Below are positions 1 through 9,222 of a DNA stretch of 60,750 nt, piece after piece. Position 1 is the stretch's first letter. Every line of letters starts with the position of its first letter. Source of the stretch: CAZWSC01 sp964636385 (GTDB lineage Bacteria; Eisenbacteria; RBG-16-71-46; CAIMUX01); contig CAZWSC010000090.1 in the NCBI GenBank assembly GCA_964636385.1, forward strand, positions 1 to 60,750, in the 5' to 3' direction. A model generated the notes under the pieces. It was not told the origin of the DNA, made no database searches, and was given only the letters and a program-made list of their open reading frames with translations. Made by a program: the position numbers and the translations under genes.

Positions 1-1
1 G

Positions 2-1183
2 TTCGAGTTTGATGCGGGGCTGGACGAAGCGGTGCTGGGCCGCTTCCTGGACATGTACCCGGCAATCGGCGAGGAGCTCGGAGAGAGAGGGGAACTCGAG
101 CAGAAGGAGGATCAGCCGGAGTTCCGCCGGCTTCTGAGCCCGGTTGAGCTGGTGGATGGGATCCGCGCCCTCCCGTTCAGGGCTGAACTCCATGGAGAGA
201 TTGCGCCGGAGGAGGATCGCCGTGCCCACGCCCGCCGGGTCTTCTTCCGGGCCCTTGCAGGTGCCCGGGTGGTTGTGCGACAGCTGGCCGTCCATCGAAT
301 ACCCGAATTGCGCAAGGCCCGTGCCGTAGTCCACGAGATGGTCGACTGCATCCTGGAAGAGGAGTTCTCCCTGCTTGGATTGAGTGCTATCCAGGATTTC
401 GACACGTACACCTTTCAGCACAGTGTTCATGTGAGTGTCCTGTCCATGGCACTGGGGCAGGGCCTGGGGCTTTCCAGGCAGGATCTGTCCGATCTTGGTG
501 TCGCCGCAATGTTTCACGACATCGGGAAGATCCAGGTCCCCAGACAGGTGGTCCAGAAGCCCGGGCGTTTCGACAAGAGCGACTGGGCAGCCATGCAGCT
601 CCATCCACTGGCCGGGGCCCGTGAGCTCGTCCGCCTTGGCGCCGGGAGCGATCTGGCAGTGAAGGTGATGCTGGTGAGCGTGGAGCACCACATGCGATTC
701 GATGCATCAGGATATCCTCGCCTGGGACGGGACTGGCAGCAGGGGCTCTACAGCCGGCTCGTCGCCCTTGCCGACTGCTACGACGCCATGACCGCCAGCA
801 GGGCGTACATGAAGCGTCCCTTCACACCCGACGCCGTGGTCCGCTATATGATCGAGAACGCAGGACGAATGTTCGATCCAGATCTGCTCCGGCTGTTCGT
901 CGGGAAGATCGGGCTCTTCCCGGTTGGTTCCCTCGTGATCCTGGAGAGCGGGGAGATGGGTCTTGTTCTGGAACCTCCCTCTTCCGGTCGCGAAGTGGAA
1001 CATCCCCTGGTCAGGGTTCTGGGAAAGGATGAGGGCGCCTGGAAGCCGGTGGAGGATCGCCGCCTCTCCAGGGGAGCCCCTGCCGACCCTCGCTGCAGAA
1101 TCCGGGCCGGATCCCACCCGCTTGATTACGGTGTGGACGTGGACGGGCTCCTTTCCGGCATCTACCTGGGGACAGCTGCCTGA
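2..1183 (+). CDS. HD-GYP domain protein (5' partial)
   Basis: This is a probable cyclic-di-GMP phosphodiesterase or related HD-GYP signalling hydrolase. The reading frame is open to the left edge, so the gene probably begins outside the window. The first in-window start codon is GTG 32, but upstream codons are also in frame. Counting from GTG 32, the HD metal-binding motif FHDIGK lies near residue 160. The second signature, HHMRFDASGYP, lies near residues 217-228 and matches the family HHExxDGxGYP with a Met for the usual Glu. A further conserved segment, ALADCYDAMTASRAY, follows. The region before about residue 120 is not recognised and could be a regulatory domain. The tail after residue 290 looks like the small beta-rich extension seen in many HD-GYP proteins. 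The Met substitution leaves catalytic activity plausible but unproven. No partner cyclase is visible in the window. Confidence 0.88.
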   Translation, partial: FEFDAGLDEAVLGRFLDMYPAIGEELGERGELEQKEDQPEFRRLLSPVELVDGIRALPFRAELHGEIAPEEDRRAHARRVFFRALAGARVVVRQLAVHRIPELRKARAVVHEMVDCILEEEFSLLGLSAIQDFDTYTFQHSVHVSVLSMALGQGLGLSRQDLSDLGVAAMFHDIGKIQVPRQVVQKPGRFDKSDWAAMQLHPLAGARELVRLGAGSDLAVKVMLVSVEHHMRFDASGYPRLGRDWQQGLYSRLVALADCYDAMTASRAYMKRPFTPDAVVRYMIENAGRMFDPDLLRLFVGKIGLFPVGSLVILESGEMGLVLEPPSSGREVEHPLVRVLGKDEGAWKPVEDRRLSRGAPADPRCRIRAGSHPLDYGVDVDGLLSGIYLGTAA

Positions 1184-1197
1184 ACACCAGCCAACGC

Positions 1198-1226
1198 TTG
1201 ACGCTATTCGGTTCCTTTCCTATAGT
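1198..1226 (+). promoter_or_regulatory. Sigma70-type promoter for lipoprotein/PorV-like pair
   Basis: TTGACG at 1198-1203, a 17-bp spacer and TATAGT at 1221-1226. Transcription would begin near 1233, leaving a leader of about 150 nt before ATG 1382. It lies directly after the HD-GYP stop. Confidence 0.6.
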
Positions 1227-1381
1227 GGCGCTACTTGACGTCATGTGCAGCCTGCCGGGTCGGGGTTCTCGGTTCTGGCGGAGGACAGGGTTGTGGGGAC
1301 CACATGGTGCCGGGAGAACTGCGTCGCGCGTCCATATCCGCGGATTCCACGATGTCTTCCCTGCACAGCTGGAGTGATCTT

Positions 1382-1861
1382 ATGAGAAACGGCTTGCGTA
1401 TCGTCCTGCCCGGGATCGGCCTGTGCTGCCTGATCGCGGTCATGTCCGGTTGCTCGAAGCGCGTCCCGCTGGAGGACGGCGTGTTCCAGGCCCAGCAGAA
1501 GGTTCTGGTAACATTTGACGACGGGAGGACGCTTGAAGGGCGTATTGCCCCGGGCAACACAGTCACATTCACTGAGAACCGGTCTGTCTACCGGGCCAGG
1601 GTCTCAACGGTGACGGAGTCGGCAATCGAACTGGAGGAAGTCAACCTCGTGGACGAGGCTGATTCCTACGAGCTGGTCAGGGCTCGTCTGGCTGATGCCA
1701 GGCGCTGGATTGTGCCCGCCGAGGGACACATCACATTGTCCAGGGAGAACATTGAAAGCGTCGACCTGCTGACATTTGACCCGGCGCGCTTCGCCCGTGT
1801 GGCAACGTTCTGGGGATATGGAGCCGCCGTGGCGATTCTGCTCAATGGTGAGCGGTCCTAG
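1382..1861 (+). CDS. Small lipoprotein of unknown function
   Basis: The product is 159 aa and I do not recognise the family. A lipoprotein signal peptide ends at Cys24 (hydrophobic core, then VMSGC), so it is probably membrane anchored. The remainder looks beta-rich: a short module with VLVTFDDGRTLEGRI, then a charged stretch. The DGRTLEGRI-like strand is reminiscent of a small SH3-like barrel, which is a guess. I chose ATG 1382 because GGAG at 1371-1374 is correctly spaced and the signal peptide starts there; the longer upstream extension has no signal sequence. It is followed after 17 bp by the PorV-like gene and probably shares its transcript from the promoter at 1198. Confidence 0.75.
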   Translation: MRNGLRIVLPGIGLCCLIAVMSGCSKRVPLEDGVFQAQQKVLVTFDDGRTLEGRIAPGNTVTFTENRSVYRARVSTVTESAIELEEVNLVDEADSYELVRARLADARRWIVPAEGHITLSRENIESVDLLTFDPARFARVATFWGYGAAVAILLNGERS

Positions 1862-1878
1862 GGAGACGGGAGGATCTG

Positions 1879-3471
1879 ATGCTGCGCATGCAGAGATGCT
1901 CGGTGTGTGGTCGGCGAACGGGTCGTAACCTGTGGTGCGTGGCCGTTCTGTTCCTTCTTGGCTCTCTGGTGAGCGGAGACGCCGGTGCACAGAGCGCCCC
2001 GGAGGTTGTGTATCAGGACATGGGCGTTATCGGGCTCGGCACCATGGCCGTCACCTTTCCGTCCATTGTCTATCGACCCATCGAGAGCATGTCGGTGCGA
2101 CCGGGTGGAGATGCCGCGGGGATGGGCGGCGCCTACCTGGCCGTGGCCGAGGGGGTCGGTGCCGTAGGCTGGTCGCCGTCCGGTCTGGCGAGCCTGACCC
2201 ACAGCGAGATCCTGTTCGACGGGTACGTCCGAAGCGCCGGGGGCAGCGCCTCCGGTTATCCGGACTCCGTGGATGTTCCACAGCAGCCGCCGCTTCTGAT
2301 TACCCAGTACTCAATGAACGTCAAGAACTCAATGCAGGCCGGGTTCGTAGGGGCCGCCACTCCGCTCTTCAGTACCGGCTCAATCAACGTTGTGGGCGCA
2401 GTAAGCTGGCGCAGGTTCGGTGAGACAGCCAGGCCCGAGGAGGCGATCACCGATCTCGCCTTTGGAAGGGAGCGCAGCTTCCCCGTGGTGTTCACAGTCG
2501 ACATCAGGGAGACTGGCGTCATCGAGTCTTTTTCGCCGACCGTTGCTGTTCAGTTCGGCAGCCTGCTCTCACTGGGCGCGAATCTCAACATCCTGAGAGG
2601 GCGCCTGATTTCGAGTTATGAAGAGAGGCTGTCGAGTGGGGGCATGCCCATGACGGGCCATGGGGAGGTTTCCCTCAAGTACTCCGGTCTTGTTCCGGAT
2701 CTTGGGGTTGGCATGAGCCTGATGAGAGGGCGCCTGAGGACGGCTGCCAGGTTTACCCCCTCCTACACACTCGAGGTCCGTGGGGGGCAGTTCTTCACCC
2801 GCAGCATCAATGCCCCGAATTTCCCGATCTACCACACGCACGGGAAGCTGTCCGGGTATGATCTTGATGTCCCCTCCGCCATCGGCGTGGGGATTGCCGT
2901 CAGGCCCTTCCACAGGCTGCTTCTGGCTGCTGACTACAATGTCCAGAACTGGAGCGAATCCGAACTGACATATACGGACGCGCTCACTGAGAATCCGGTG
3001 GTCGCCGGGATGAACCCGGATGAGGAGGCACCCTTCTCAGATCTGTCTGCTCTCCCGCTGGACGACGTGACGACTCTGCATATCGGGGCGGAGTTTCTCC
3101 TGTTCGACTGGAGCTGGGCCCAGGTTCCTGTGAGGATGGGTTTCCAGCAGGTGCCGCTCAACTTCCGGTCTCCCAGCAACGACGACATCCTGCTTGTGGA
3201 GACGGAAGGCCCCGGCGGCGCACTGGTCAGACAGCCACTTCACTCCGGTTCCTTCAACGGGGATCCTGTGAAGGCCGACGCGCTCAGCTTCGGGGTCTCG
3301 CTCAACACGGGTTCCTTCTCTTACAACCTTGGGGTGGAGAGCTACTCGTATACGGAGAAGAAGTGGTTCTTCGACTCGGTCTATGATCCTGTCATGAATC
3401 CGAGGAGCCGTCTTGTCGAGCACAAGAGGCAGATAACCAGGATGAGGCTGTCCTCGACGGTGCGCTTCTAG
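1879..3471 (+). CDS. PorV/FadL-like outer-membrane beta-barrel protein
   Basis: The 530-aa protein has a signal peptide (hydrophobic stretch around residues 18-32, likely cleavage near AGA-QS at 36-38). Near residues 73-100 it carries the segment RPGGDAAGMGGAYLAVAEGV followed by SPSGLASL. That arrangement is typical of PorV/UPF0164-type barrels (R-x-x-G-M-G-G-A, then NPAG-like). The rest consists of alternating strands, ending in a membrane-type final strand with terminal Phe (SSTVRF). Such proteins sit in the outer membrane, either as hydrophobic-ligand channels or, for PorV, as shuttles for type IX secreted proteins; which applies here is unknown. GGGAGG at 1868-1873 supports ATG 1879. A second, shorter relative lies at 6282-7367. 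Confidence 0.8.
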   Translation: MLRMQRCSVCGRRTGRNLWCVAVLFLLGSLVSGDAGAQSAPEVVYQDMGVIGLGTMAVTFPSIVYRPIESMSVRPGGDAAGMGGAYLAVAEGVGAVGWSPSGLASLTHSEILFDGYVRSAGGSASGYPDSVDVPQQPPLLITQYSMNVKNSMQAGFVGAATPLFSTGSINVVGAVSWRRFGETARPEEAITDLAFGRERSFPVVFTVDIRETGVIESFSPTVAVQFGSLLSLGANLNILRGRLISSYEERLSSGGMPMTGHGEVSLKYSGLVPDLGVGMSLMRGRLRTAARFTPSYTLEVRGGQFFTRSINAPNFPIYHTHGKLSGYDLDVPSAIGVGIAVRPFHRLLLAADYNVQNWSESELTYTDALTENPVVAGMNPDEEAPFSDLSALPLDDVTTLHIGAEFLLFDWSWAQVPVRMGFQQVPLNFRSPSNDDILLVETEGPGGALVRQPLHSGSFNGDPVKADALSFGVSLNTGSFSYNLGVESYSYTEKKWFFDSVYDPVMNPRSRLVEHKRQITRMRLSSTVRF

Positions 3472-3998
3472 CCCCTGGCCCCGTCCCCGGAAGCCCGACA
3501 GGGTCTGTGAACGCGCCGCCTGCAGACATGATCCCCTTCAGGCTGGATACCAGGTACCCACAGCTATTCTGCTGCTGGATTGTCGGTTAGGGATCCGACA
3601 GCCCATCGTGGGTATCCAGACGCCACGGTGGTGCGTCACTGGCTGCGTCACCTCCAGCCCCGCCGTTCTGGACGAGTCACAATCCATTGGCGTTGTGAAA
3701 GTTGCAGAGCCGGCCGTCAGTTCCCCCGTTTGGCACGGAAGATGACAGCTGCAGTGCAGAGCCTGGAAGCACTGCCGGTCGCAGTCTGTTATCCCAACCC
3801 CGGCAGAGAAGCAATCCGGACTTGGCGGGTGTCAGGTCAACTGGTTGCCACTGCGGTCGGCAGGCTTCCGAGCCCGACAGTGTGGAGGCTGCCAGCCAAC
3901 AGCTTCTCCTGGAACCGGGTCACACCGTCAGCTCTGACAGGGCAGGGTTGGCCAGGGTGATAGGAACTGGGGCACGCGGCCCTTCCCTTTGAGCCCGC

Positions 3999-4030
3999 TC
4001 CCCCCGGTCGCCATGTAAAGGCCGGGGGGA
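3999..4030 (+). terminator. Terminator-like hairpin
   Basis: TCCCCCCGG at 3999-4007 pairs perfectly with CCGGGGGGA at 4022-4030 around a 14-nt loop. The T-rich TTCTTCTGCTC follows. It lies more than 500 bp after the plus-strand gene, so its target is uncertain. Confidence 0.4.
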
Positions 4031-4156
4031 TTCTTCTGCTCCGGAGATCGTTCCCGGCTTCCGGCCTTCCTCCCGCCTTCTCCTCCACTCCGCGGGGAGG
4101 TCCCGCACACGCCCCGGACCACATCCCGGGGCCGGCTCCGGGCGGGCGGGTGTTGG

Positions 4157-4190
4157 GGCAAAAAGAGATCAAGCCCCGGTTTCCCGGGGC
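4157..4190 (-). terminator. Rho-independent terminator of speA operon
   Basis: Read on the minus strand, GCCCCGG - GAAA - CCGGGGC (4190 to 4173) forms a 7-bp stem capped by a GNRA-type tetraloop. It is followed by TTGATCTCTTTTTG, a U-rich tail. It sits about 160 bp past the speA stop codon. Confidence 0.7.
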
Positions 4191-4347
4191 CCATCCCGCA
4201 GCGAGAGGTCGATTCCTGATGGTGTTCGAATCGCCGTCCAAGACAGTTGTACGGTTCTGCCCAAGCAAAGTTCCCGGCTGTGCTCGAGACCCCGGGCACG
4301 GGGACGGCCTTCCCCCCGGGCGCCGGGAGCCGCCGCGGCGTCCCGCC

Positions 4348-6249
4348 TCAGACGATGTCCAGGTATGGCGAAGAGGACGCCTGGGCCTCGTAGGCCGCAT
4401 CGAGCGCGGCGGCGGCCTCCCTGGTAATCCGCCTGCCCTCGACCGCTTCCTTGAGACGCGAACGAAACCGTTCCAGCAGCTCGCCATGCGCGTAGCCTGC
4501 CACCCTCGACATCTCGCTCAGCGAGCTCCCCCTGATCAGCTTCTGCACCATCGGGCGGTTGTCCTCATTCACGATCACGTGCGCCTCATTGACGGGGCCG
4601 AAGAGGTTGTGGAAGTCGCCCATGACATCCTGGTATGCGCCGAGGAGGCAGATCGCGATGTAGTAGGGGGCTCCGTTTGAGGTGCGATGCAGTTCCAGAA
4701 CCTCCTTGATATCCTTTACGTCAACGAAGCTGTCGATCTGACCGTCGGAATCGCAGGTCAGGTCGACCAGGATCCCGTACTCGGTAGGGTACTCGTTCAG
4801 GCGGTGAATCGGCAGCACGGGAAAGAGCTGCCTGATCGACCAGGAGTCGGGCGCCGTCTGGAAGACCGAGAAGTTCGTCACGTACTTTCGACGCAGGGAC
4901 TTCTCCAGGATCTCGAACTCATCGGAGACGTAATTCGACTGCTTGGCGAAGCGCAGCGCCTTCTCACAGATCTCATGGAAGAGAACCTCGCCGTGGGCCC
5001 GCTCCTCCAGGCCGAGGTAGCCCAGATCGAACAGTGTGAGGAGCTCCTCCCTCTGCTGCAGGGCATCGTGGAAGTATTCACGGAAGTTCTTCACGGTGAT
5101 CCCTTTGGCGATGTCGATCATCTCGCTCAGGGCGGATGACATGGAGGGAAGGTCAACCTCGTAGGACTCGGGGCGCGGGCCAGGATCGGTGCGGTTACCC
5201 GCAGTGGTCACCATTATGGCGTGGTAGACGGTCAGGGCACGGCCGCTCTCCGAGACCAGTATCGGATGGGGCACATCCTCGTTCTCGCACATCTCGGAGA
5301 CGGTGTAGACTACGTCGTTGGCGAACTCCTGCATCGTGTAATTCGCACTCGAGTCGGATGAGGTCTTGCTGCCGTCGTAGTCGATTCCGAGACCACCCCC
5401 CACATTGAGAAAGTCCACCGGCGCCTTCTTGTGCCTGAACTTCGCGTAGACGCGGGATGCCTCCTTTACGGCCGACTTGATCTTGCGGATGTCGGTTATC
5501 TGGGAACCGATGTGGAAGTGGAGCATGCGCAGGCGGTCGAGGAGGCCCTTCTCGTTCAGGATGCGGTAGCAGTCCAGCATCTCCACGGTGGTCAGTCCGA
5601 ACTTCGATGTCTCGCCGCCGGATTCCTCCCACTTGCCGCTGCCCTTGGTGTACAACCGGCCCCTCAGGCCAAGCATGGGACGAAGCCCGGTCTCCTCCAC
5701 CATTCGGATGTAGGAGTCGATCTCACGCATCTGCTCCAGGACAACGACCACCCGCTTGCCGAGAGACTCCGCCCAGAACGCCATCCGCACGAACTCGTCA
5801 TCCTTGAATCCGTTGCAGATGAAAAGGCTCTCCGGAGACTGCTCGAGCGACATTCCGAGGTACAGTTCCGCCTTGCTGCCGACCTCGAGGCCCATCCTGT
5901 ACTTGCTGCCGTGGCGCAGAAGCTCCTCCAGTACCTCGCGGCGGTGGTTCACCTTCATCGGGAAGACGCCCTGGTAGGTGGCTCCGTAGTGGAACTCGGT
6001 GATGGCGTTCTGGAACGCCTCGTTGAGGCTGCGGACCTGGCTCTCGATGATCTGTGGGAATCGGAGAAGGAGCGGTGTCTGGTACCTTCGACGCCGCAGG
6101 TCGTCCACGAGCTCGTACAGATCAACACCGTTACCTGTCCGGAACGGCTTGACCACCAGGTGCCCCGCGGCATTCACGTCGAAGTAGCCGTTGCCCCAGT
6201 TCTGAATCCCGTAGATCTTCGGGATGGGTGTCCGGAAGGGACTCTCCAT
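4348..6249 (-). CDS. speA: Biosynthetic arginine decarboxylase
   Basis: SpeA converts arginine to agmatine and CO2, the first step of the agmatine route to putrescine and polyamines, using PLP. The 633-aa length is normal for the family (about 630-660). The PLP-binding lysine is Lys99 in GVFPMKVN. Further signatures of the alanine-racemase-fold decarboxylases are HFHIGSQITDI, the glycine-rich phosphate-binding stretch LNVGGGLGIDYDG and the SESGRALTVYHA segment. ATG 6249 is preceded by AGGAGG. It is the last gene of a minus-strand operon, 32 bp after a PorV-like gene, and a terminator follows at 4157-4190. No agmatinase or agmatine deiminase is visible here. Carbamate kinase (54341-55285) is distant, so any arginine/agmatine connection between the two is only an inference. 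Confidence 0.96.
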   Translation of the reverse strand: MESPFRTPIPKIYGIQNWGNGYFDVNAAGHLVVKPFRTGNGVDLYELVDDLRRRRYQTPLLLRFPQIIESQVRSLNEAFQNAITEFHYGATYQGVFPMKVNHRREVLEELLRHGSKYRMGLEVGSKAELYLGMSLEQSPESLFICNGFKDDEFVRMAFWAESLGKRVVVVLEQMREIDSYIRMVEETGLRPMLGLRGRLYTKGSGKWEESGGETSKFGLTTVEMLDCYRILNEKGLLDRLRMLHFHIGSQITDIRKIKSAVKEASRVYAKFRHKKAPVDFLNVGGGLGIDYDGSKTSSDSSANYTMQEFANDVVYTVSEMCENEDVPHPILVSESGRALTVYHAIMVTTAGNRTDPGPRPESYEVDLPSMSSALSEMIDIAKGITVKNFREYFHDALQQREELLTLFDLGYLGLEERAHGEVLFHEICEKALRFAKQSNYVSDEFEILEKSLRRKYVTNFSVFQTAPDSWSIRQLFPVLPIHRLNEYPTEYGILVDLTCDSDGQIDSFVDVKDIKEVLELHRTSNGAPYYIAICLLGAYQDVMGDFHNLFGPVNEAHVIVNEDNRPMVQKLIRGSSLSEMSRVAGYAHGELLERFRSRLKEAVEGRRITREAAAALDAAYEAQASSSPYLDIV

Positions 6250-6281
6250 CGAATCGATCCTCCTGCAGCCGGTTGGCCGGC

Positions 6282-7367
6282 CTAGAGTCCCAGGGATGCG
6301 CTCCAGCGGTGTGTGTCACCCAGATCGTGGCCGCTCTCTCTCCATGCGTAGTCGATCGCAAGGCCGGAGACGATCACGCCGATTCCGGCGCTGAACTCCC
6401 GGCGTTCGCCGACGGCGTCCAGCCGGCTGCGCCACCCGGCCCTCAGTGTAAGCGGATCGAGGGGGCGCAGCTCCAGGCCGGTAGCGTACTGGACCCTGCT
6501 GAAGCTGCCGCGCATCCAGTCGCCGCTGACGGCCAGGGTGGCCAGATCCCCCCGGGGAGACCAGGCCAGACCCGAGCTCCATCGTGGAGGCAGGGGGTCA
6601 TCGGCATCCAGGCCGGCAGGTGCGTCGGACGGCTCCTTCCAGTCCATCGTGGATGCCAGGTTGCGGGCTGTGATGCCGGCCCTGAATCCCCGCCATCCTC
6701 TTTGAACGCCGACATCGACGGCCATCCCCGATCCTTCCGGGCCCGTATGGCCGGTCTGCGTGGTCTGGAATCGAGCTGTCGCTCCTGCATGGATCCCGGC
6801 CCGTACCGCCCAGGCCAGGCCCAGGCCGAACTGCATCTCGCGATAGGAGCCTTCATCCAGCTCGCATCTCAGGGAGGAGACAAACATGCCCAGGGCCCTC
6901 GATGCGGGAGGGGGAAGCGCCTCCCTGCGGATCTCGCCATCCTCCCACCGTATGGTGTGGCGCCGGAAGGGCCATGCGAAATGGACCACGGTGTGCTGCA
7001 CTAGGTCCAGCCCGAAGAGATCGGACCAGGTGAAGGAGACCTCCCTCTGCTCAAGCGAGAGCATGCCGGCAGGATTCCAGGACAAAGCCTCGCTCCCCTC
7101 GGCGATGGCAGTGAGGTTGCCGCCCAGAGCCATCCCCCTGGCTCCGTCGTCGAGCGCGGGGAATGCGGCGCTCCATTCGGCAGAAACAGGGGGTGTCGCA
7201 CACAGAATGCCAAGCAGGACTGCCAGGAGCACGACGGCTGGTGTCCCCGTAAGGATCCCCGACCGCGGCGTGCGGAGCAGCGCCTGATCCTGTCCGGATG
7301 GTGAGGCTGATGTCCCGCACCGCGTCATCCTGTTCACCGGCTGTATTCGCATGAAATCTGTCTGCAC
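6282..7367 (-). CDS. PorV/UPF0164-like outer-membrane protein
   Basis: The 361-aa exported protein has a hydrophobic signal segment around residues 42-60 (VVLLAVLLGILCA) ending near PVSA-EWS. It is followed by the PorV-like motif LDDGARGMALGGNLTA and then ALSWNPAGML (NPAG motif). Strand-rich sequence follows up to the C-terminus (HRWSASLGL), suggesting an outer-membrane barrel. I place the start at GTG 7367 because GAAGGA at 7375-7380 is well spaced; this gives a long basic N-region, and internal ATGs at 7352 and 7328 are alternatives. It starts 3 bp after the upstream gene ends and precedes speA by 32 bp, so it is operonic. It is a shorter relative of the 530-aa protein at 1879-3471, judged by the shared motif only. 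Confidence 0.78.
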   Translation of the reverse strand: MQTDFMRIQPVNRMTRCGTSASPSGQDQALLRTPRSGILTGTPAVVLLAVLLGILCATPPVSAEWSAAFPALDDGARGMALGGNLTAIAEGSEALSWNPAGMLSLEQREVSFTWSDLFGLDLVQHTVVHFAWPFRRHTIRWEDGEIRREALPPPASRALGMFVSSLRCELDEGSYREMQFGLGLAWAVRAGIHAGATARFQTTQTGHTGPEGSGMAVDVGVQRGWRGFRAGITARNLASTMDWKEPSDAPAGLDADDPLPPRWSSGLAWSPRGDLATLAVSGDWMRGSFSRVQYATGLELRPLDPLTLRAGWRSRLDAVGERREFSAGIGVIVSGLAIDYAWRESGHDLGDTHRWSASLGL

Positions 7368-7370
7368 GGT

Positions 7371-9074
7371 TCAGTCCTTCAACAGCAGGCCCTTGACGGC
7401 CTGCTTCCTGCGCCCGTGGACATCGGTCCACTCCGCCCGGACAATGTAGTACCCCCTGGAGGCCTGGCGGCCGTCGCTTCCGCGGCCGTCCCAGTGCCAG
7501 GCGTATCTCTGGCCCGGACTCGAGGCAGTCGACTCCGCCACACAGTCGCCCTCGAGCGTGAACACACCGATCCGGGCGATGGAGATGCCTGCCGGATCGA
7601 GCAGGATCACATCGTCCTCGGACGAGCCGGGCGTGTTGTGCCGGCTGTAGGGGACGGGTACGGAGAGCGCCGCCTCCTCCACCCTGTAGATCGTCAATGC
7701 CGACGTCAGGGGCGTGCTGTTCCCGGCCTCGTCCACAGACCTGGCCTGTATGCTGTTTCGTCCGACTGCGAGGGCAATCCTCCCCTCGAACCGCCAGTCG
7801 TTCTCCGGGTCGGGCACCAGCTCCGCCCGCACGGTTCTGTCCCTCAGGATGAAGGCGAACGCAGCCTCCGGGGCCCTTCCGGAGACGGGGATGGAGTCCT
7901 GATCCGTGACCTCGTAAAGGAACGGGTCCAGGTAGAGGCCATCGGAGGGGGGGGGCTGGGTGTCCTGGTCGATTGCCAGGGACCGGTCGACAGTGAGACC
8001 GCACCCGGAATCCGTGCACTCGAGCGGGATCACCTTGTTCATCCCGTCCTCATGGAGATTGTCCCCGCTCAGTGGGAGCCGCAGGCGAAGGAAGAAGGTG
8101 CTGTCACCAGCCTGTGTGATCCTTGGTGTGACGGCTCCGGGATCAACAAGGATGTTCGACAGATCGGCGCGAATGTTCATCGGCATCCCATCCTCGCTGT
8201 GCCACCTGGTCATTATCCGGATGGAGTCGCCCATTCTGTAGGGCGTGGGCTTTGGATCCAGAATCCGGGTCTCCAGGTGCAGCGGAGGGCGGTTTGAGAG
8301 GCAGAACCGCACGTGCATGTCGTTCGTGAACCCATCGGGCCCCCACGCCGTGATGGGAATCCTCTTCCCGGGGCCATCCGGCAGCACGATGCTGTCGCCC
8401 ATCTGGTGCACGATGAGATAGGCGCCCGACCCTCCTCCCAGGGAGCTCACATCCGTCACTCCAAGACCTCCGTCCAGTTCGCTGAAGTCGGCTGCAACTT
8501 CAAGGCTGTCCGCGACGGAGGCGTTGGTGTCGGGAACCGCCCACCATGTTGTGAGCCGGATCGTATCACCCCTCCGAACCGGAGCAGGAGTCCCATCGTT
8601 CAGCGAATCCTGCACCGCCACGCGAAGCAGGACCGGCCGCCTGCCGGACCCGTCCTGCCGGCCCACCCGGAGGGAGTCCGGTGGCGTGCTGAGGCTGTCC
8701 AGAGAGTCGGCAGCCTGGGCGATGATGAGGTTCAGGCCCATCGTGAGCCCGACCCTGGCTCTGAAAGGGGACGGTTCGGGCGAGTGCGGAGTCCCGACCT
8801 CCGCAACCGTCACAGGGCCCCCGTTGACCCGGATTTGGACGATCTCTGCGTTGGATGCGGCACCGGACACGTCGATGCTGTCCCTGTAGGTCACCAGGGG
8901 CAGTTCGTCGAGCCGGAGTTCCGGATAGGGATAGTCTTCCAGGATCCCAGGCGCTGCGCTGGTGACTGCATCCCGGGCGGACCCCGCCGGCGGGGAAAGG
9001 ATCGCACAGGCCGTTGCAGTGACGGCCATCAGGATACCGCGGGAAGTTTGTGGCAGTCGTGTGAACCTGGTCAT
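7371..9074 (-). CDS. Secreted protein with C-terminal FlgD-like sorting domain
   Basis: The 567-aa protein begins with a signal peptide (MTRFTRLPQ, hydrophobic core to about residue 32). The body contains repeated beta-sandwich-like segments, for instance a stretch with VAVGRNSIQARSVDEAGNST at about residues 440-460, resembling bacterial Ig-like folds. The last 85 residues fit the FlgD-Ig/type IX-like C-terminal domain: IARIGVFTLEGDCVAE, then WHWDGRGSDGRQASRGYYIV and a final KGLLLKD. Such domains typically direct proteins across the outer membrane in FCB-like bacteria, though transport here is inferred. It is the first gene of the operon leading through the PorV-like protein to speA. The promoter at 9117-9146 gives a leader of about 35 nt. 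No catalytic motif is visible. Confidence 0.75.
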   Translation of the reverse strand: MTRFTRLPQTSRGILMAVTATACAILSPPAGSARDAVTSAAPGILEDYPYPELRLDELPLVTYRDSIDVSGAASNAEIVQIRVNGGPVTVAEVGTPHSPEPSPFRARVGLTMGLNLIIAQAADSLDSLSTPPDSLRVGRQDGSGRRPVLLRVAVQDSLNDGTPAPVRRGDTIRLTTWWAVPDTNASVADSLEVAADFSELDGGLGVTDVSSLGGGSGAYLIVHQMGDSIVLPDGPGKRIPITAWGPDGFTNDMHVRFCLSNRPPLHLETRILDPKPTPYRMGDSIRIMTRWHSEDGMPMNIRADLSNILVDPGAVTPRITQAGDSTFFLRLRLPLSGDNLHEDGMNKVIPLECTDSGCGLTVDRSLAIDQDTQPPPSDGLYLDPFLYEVTDQDSIPVSGRAPEAAFAFILRDRTVRAELVPDPENDWRFEGRIALAVGRNSIQARSVDEAGNSTPLTSALTIYRVEEAALSVPVPYSRHNTPGSSEDDVILLDPAGISIARIGVFTLEGDCVAESTASSPGQRYAWHWDGRGSDGRQASRGYYIVRAEWTDVHGRRKQAVKGLLLKD

Positions 9075-9116
9075 CCGGGCCCTGCTTTCCTGGGACTTGA
9101 GTCAGCTCGCCGGTGA

Positions 9117-9146
9117 ACTATACGGAGCGGTGCGGCCGAGTGTCAA
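9117..9146 (-). promoter_or_regulatory. Sigma70-type promoter of the speA operon
   Basis: On the minus strand, TTGACA (9146-9141), an 18-bp spacer and TATAGT (9122-9117). Transcription would start near 9109, about 35 nt before ATG 9074. This is one of the best -35 matches in the window. Confidence 0.72.
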
Positions 9147-9222
9147 CGACGCTGGTCCGGGGATGCAGTCGCCGGGGGACTGCGAAGTGTCATTGCCATG
9201 CCGCGGGGCTACAGGCGCCCGG

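Larger units (their letters stand above)
3472..4347. other. Long non-coding intergenic region between convergent genes
   Basis: About 875 bp separate the PorV-like gene (plus) and speA (minus). Short open frames exist on both strands (for example 3580-3960 plus) but lack a ribosome site and a recognisable protein, so I see no gene. The right half holds several GC-rich hairpins: 3999-4030, 4111-4132 (GCCCCGG with CCGGGGC) and 4173-4190. The left half shows nothing I can name. Confidence 0.6.

Noticed and set aside
3580..3960. 126-aa frame in the long intergenic region
   Set aside because: No ribosome site, no conserved motif, and typical of spurious frames in GC-rich DNA.
5431..6285. 284-aa plus-strand frame opposite speA
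   Set aside because: It is the antisense shadow of arginine decarboxylase, lacking a ribosome site and any motif.
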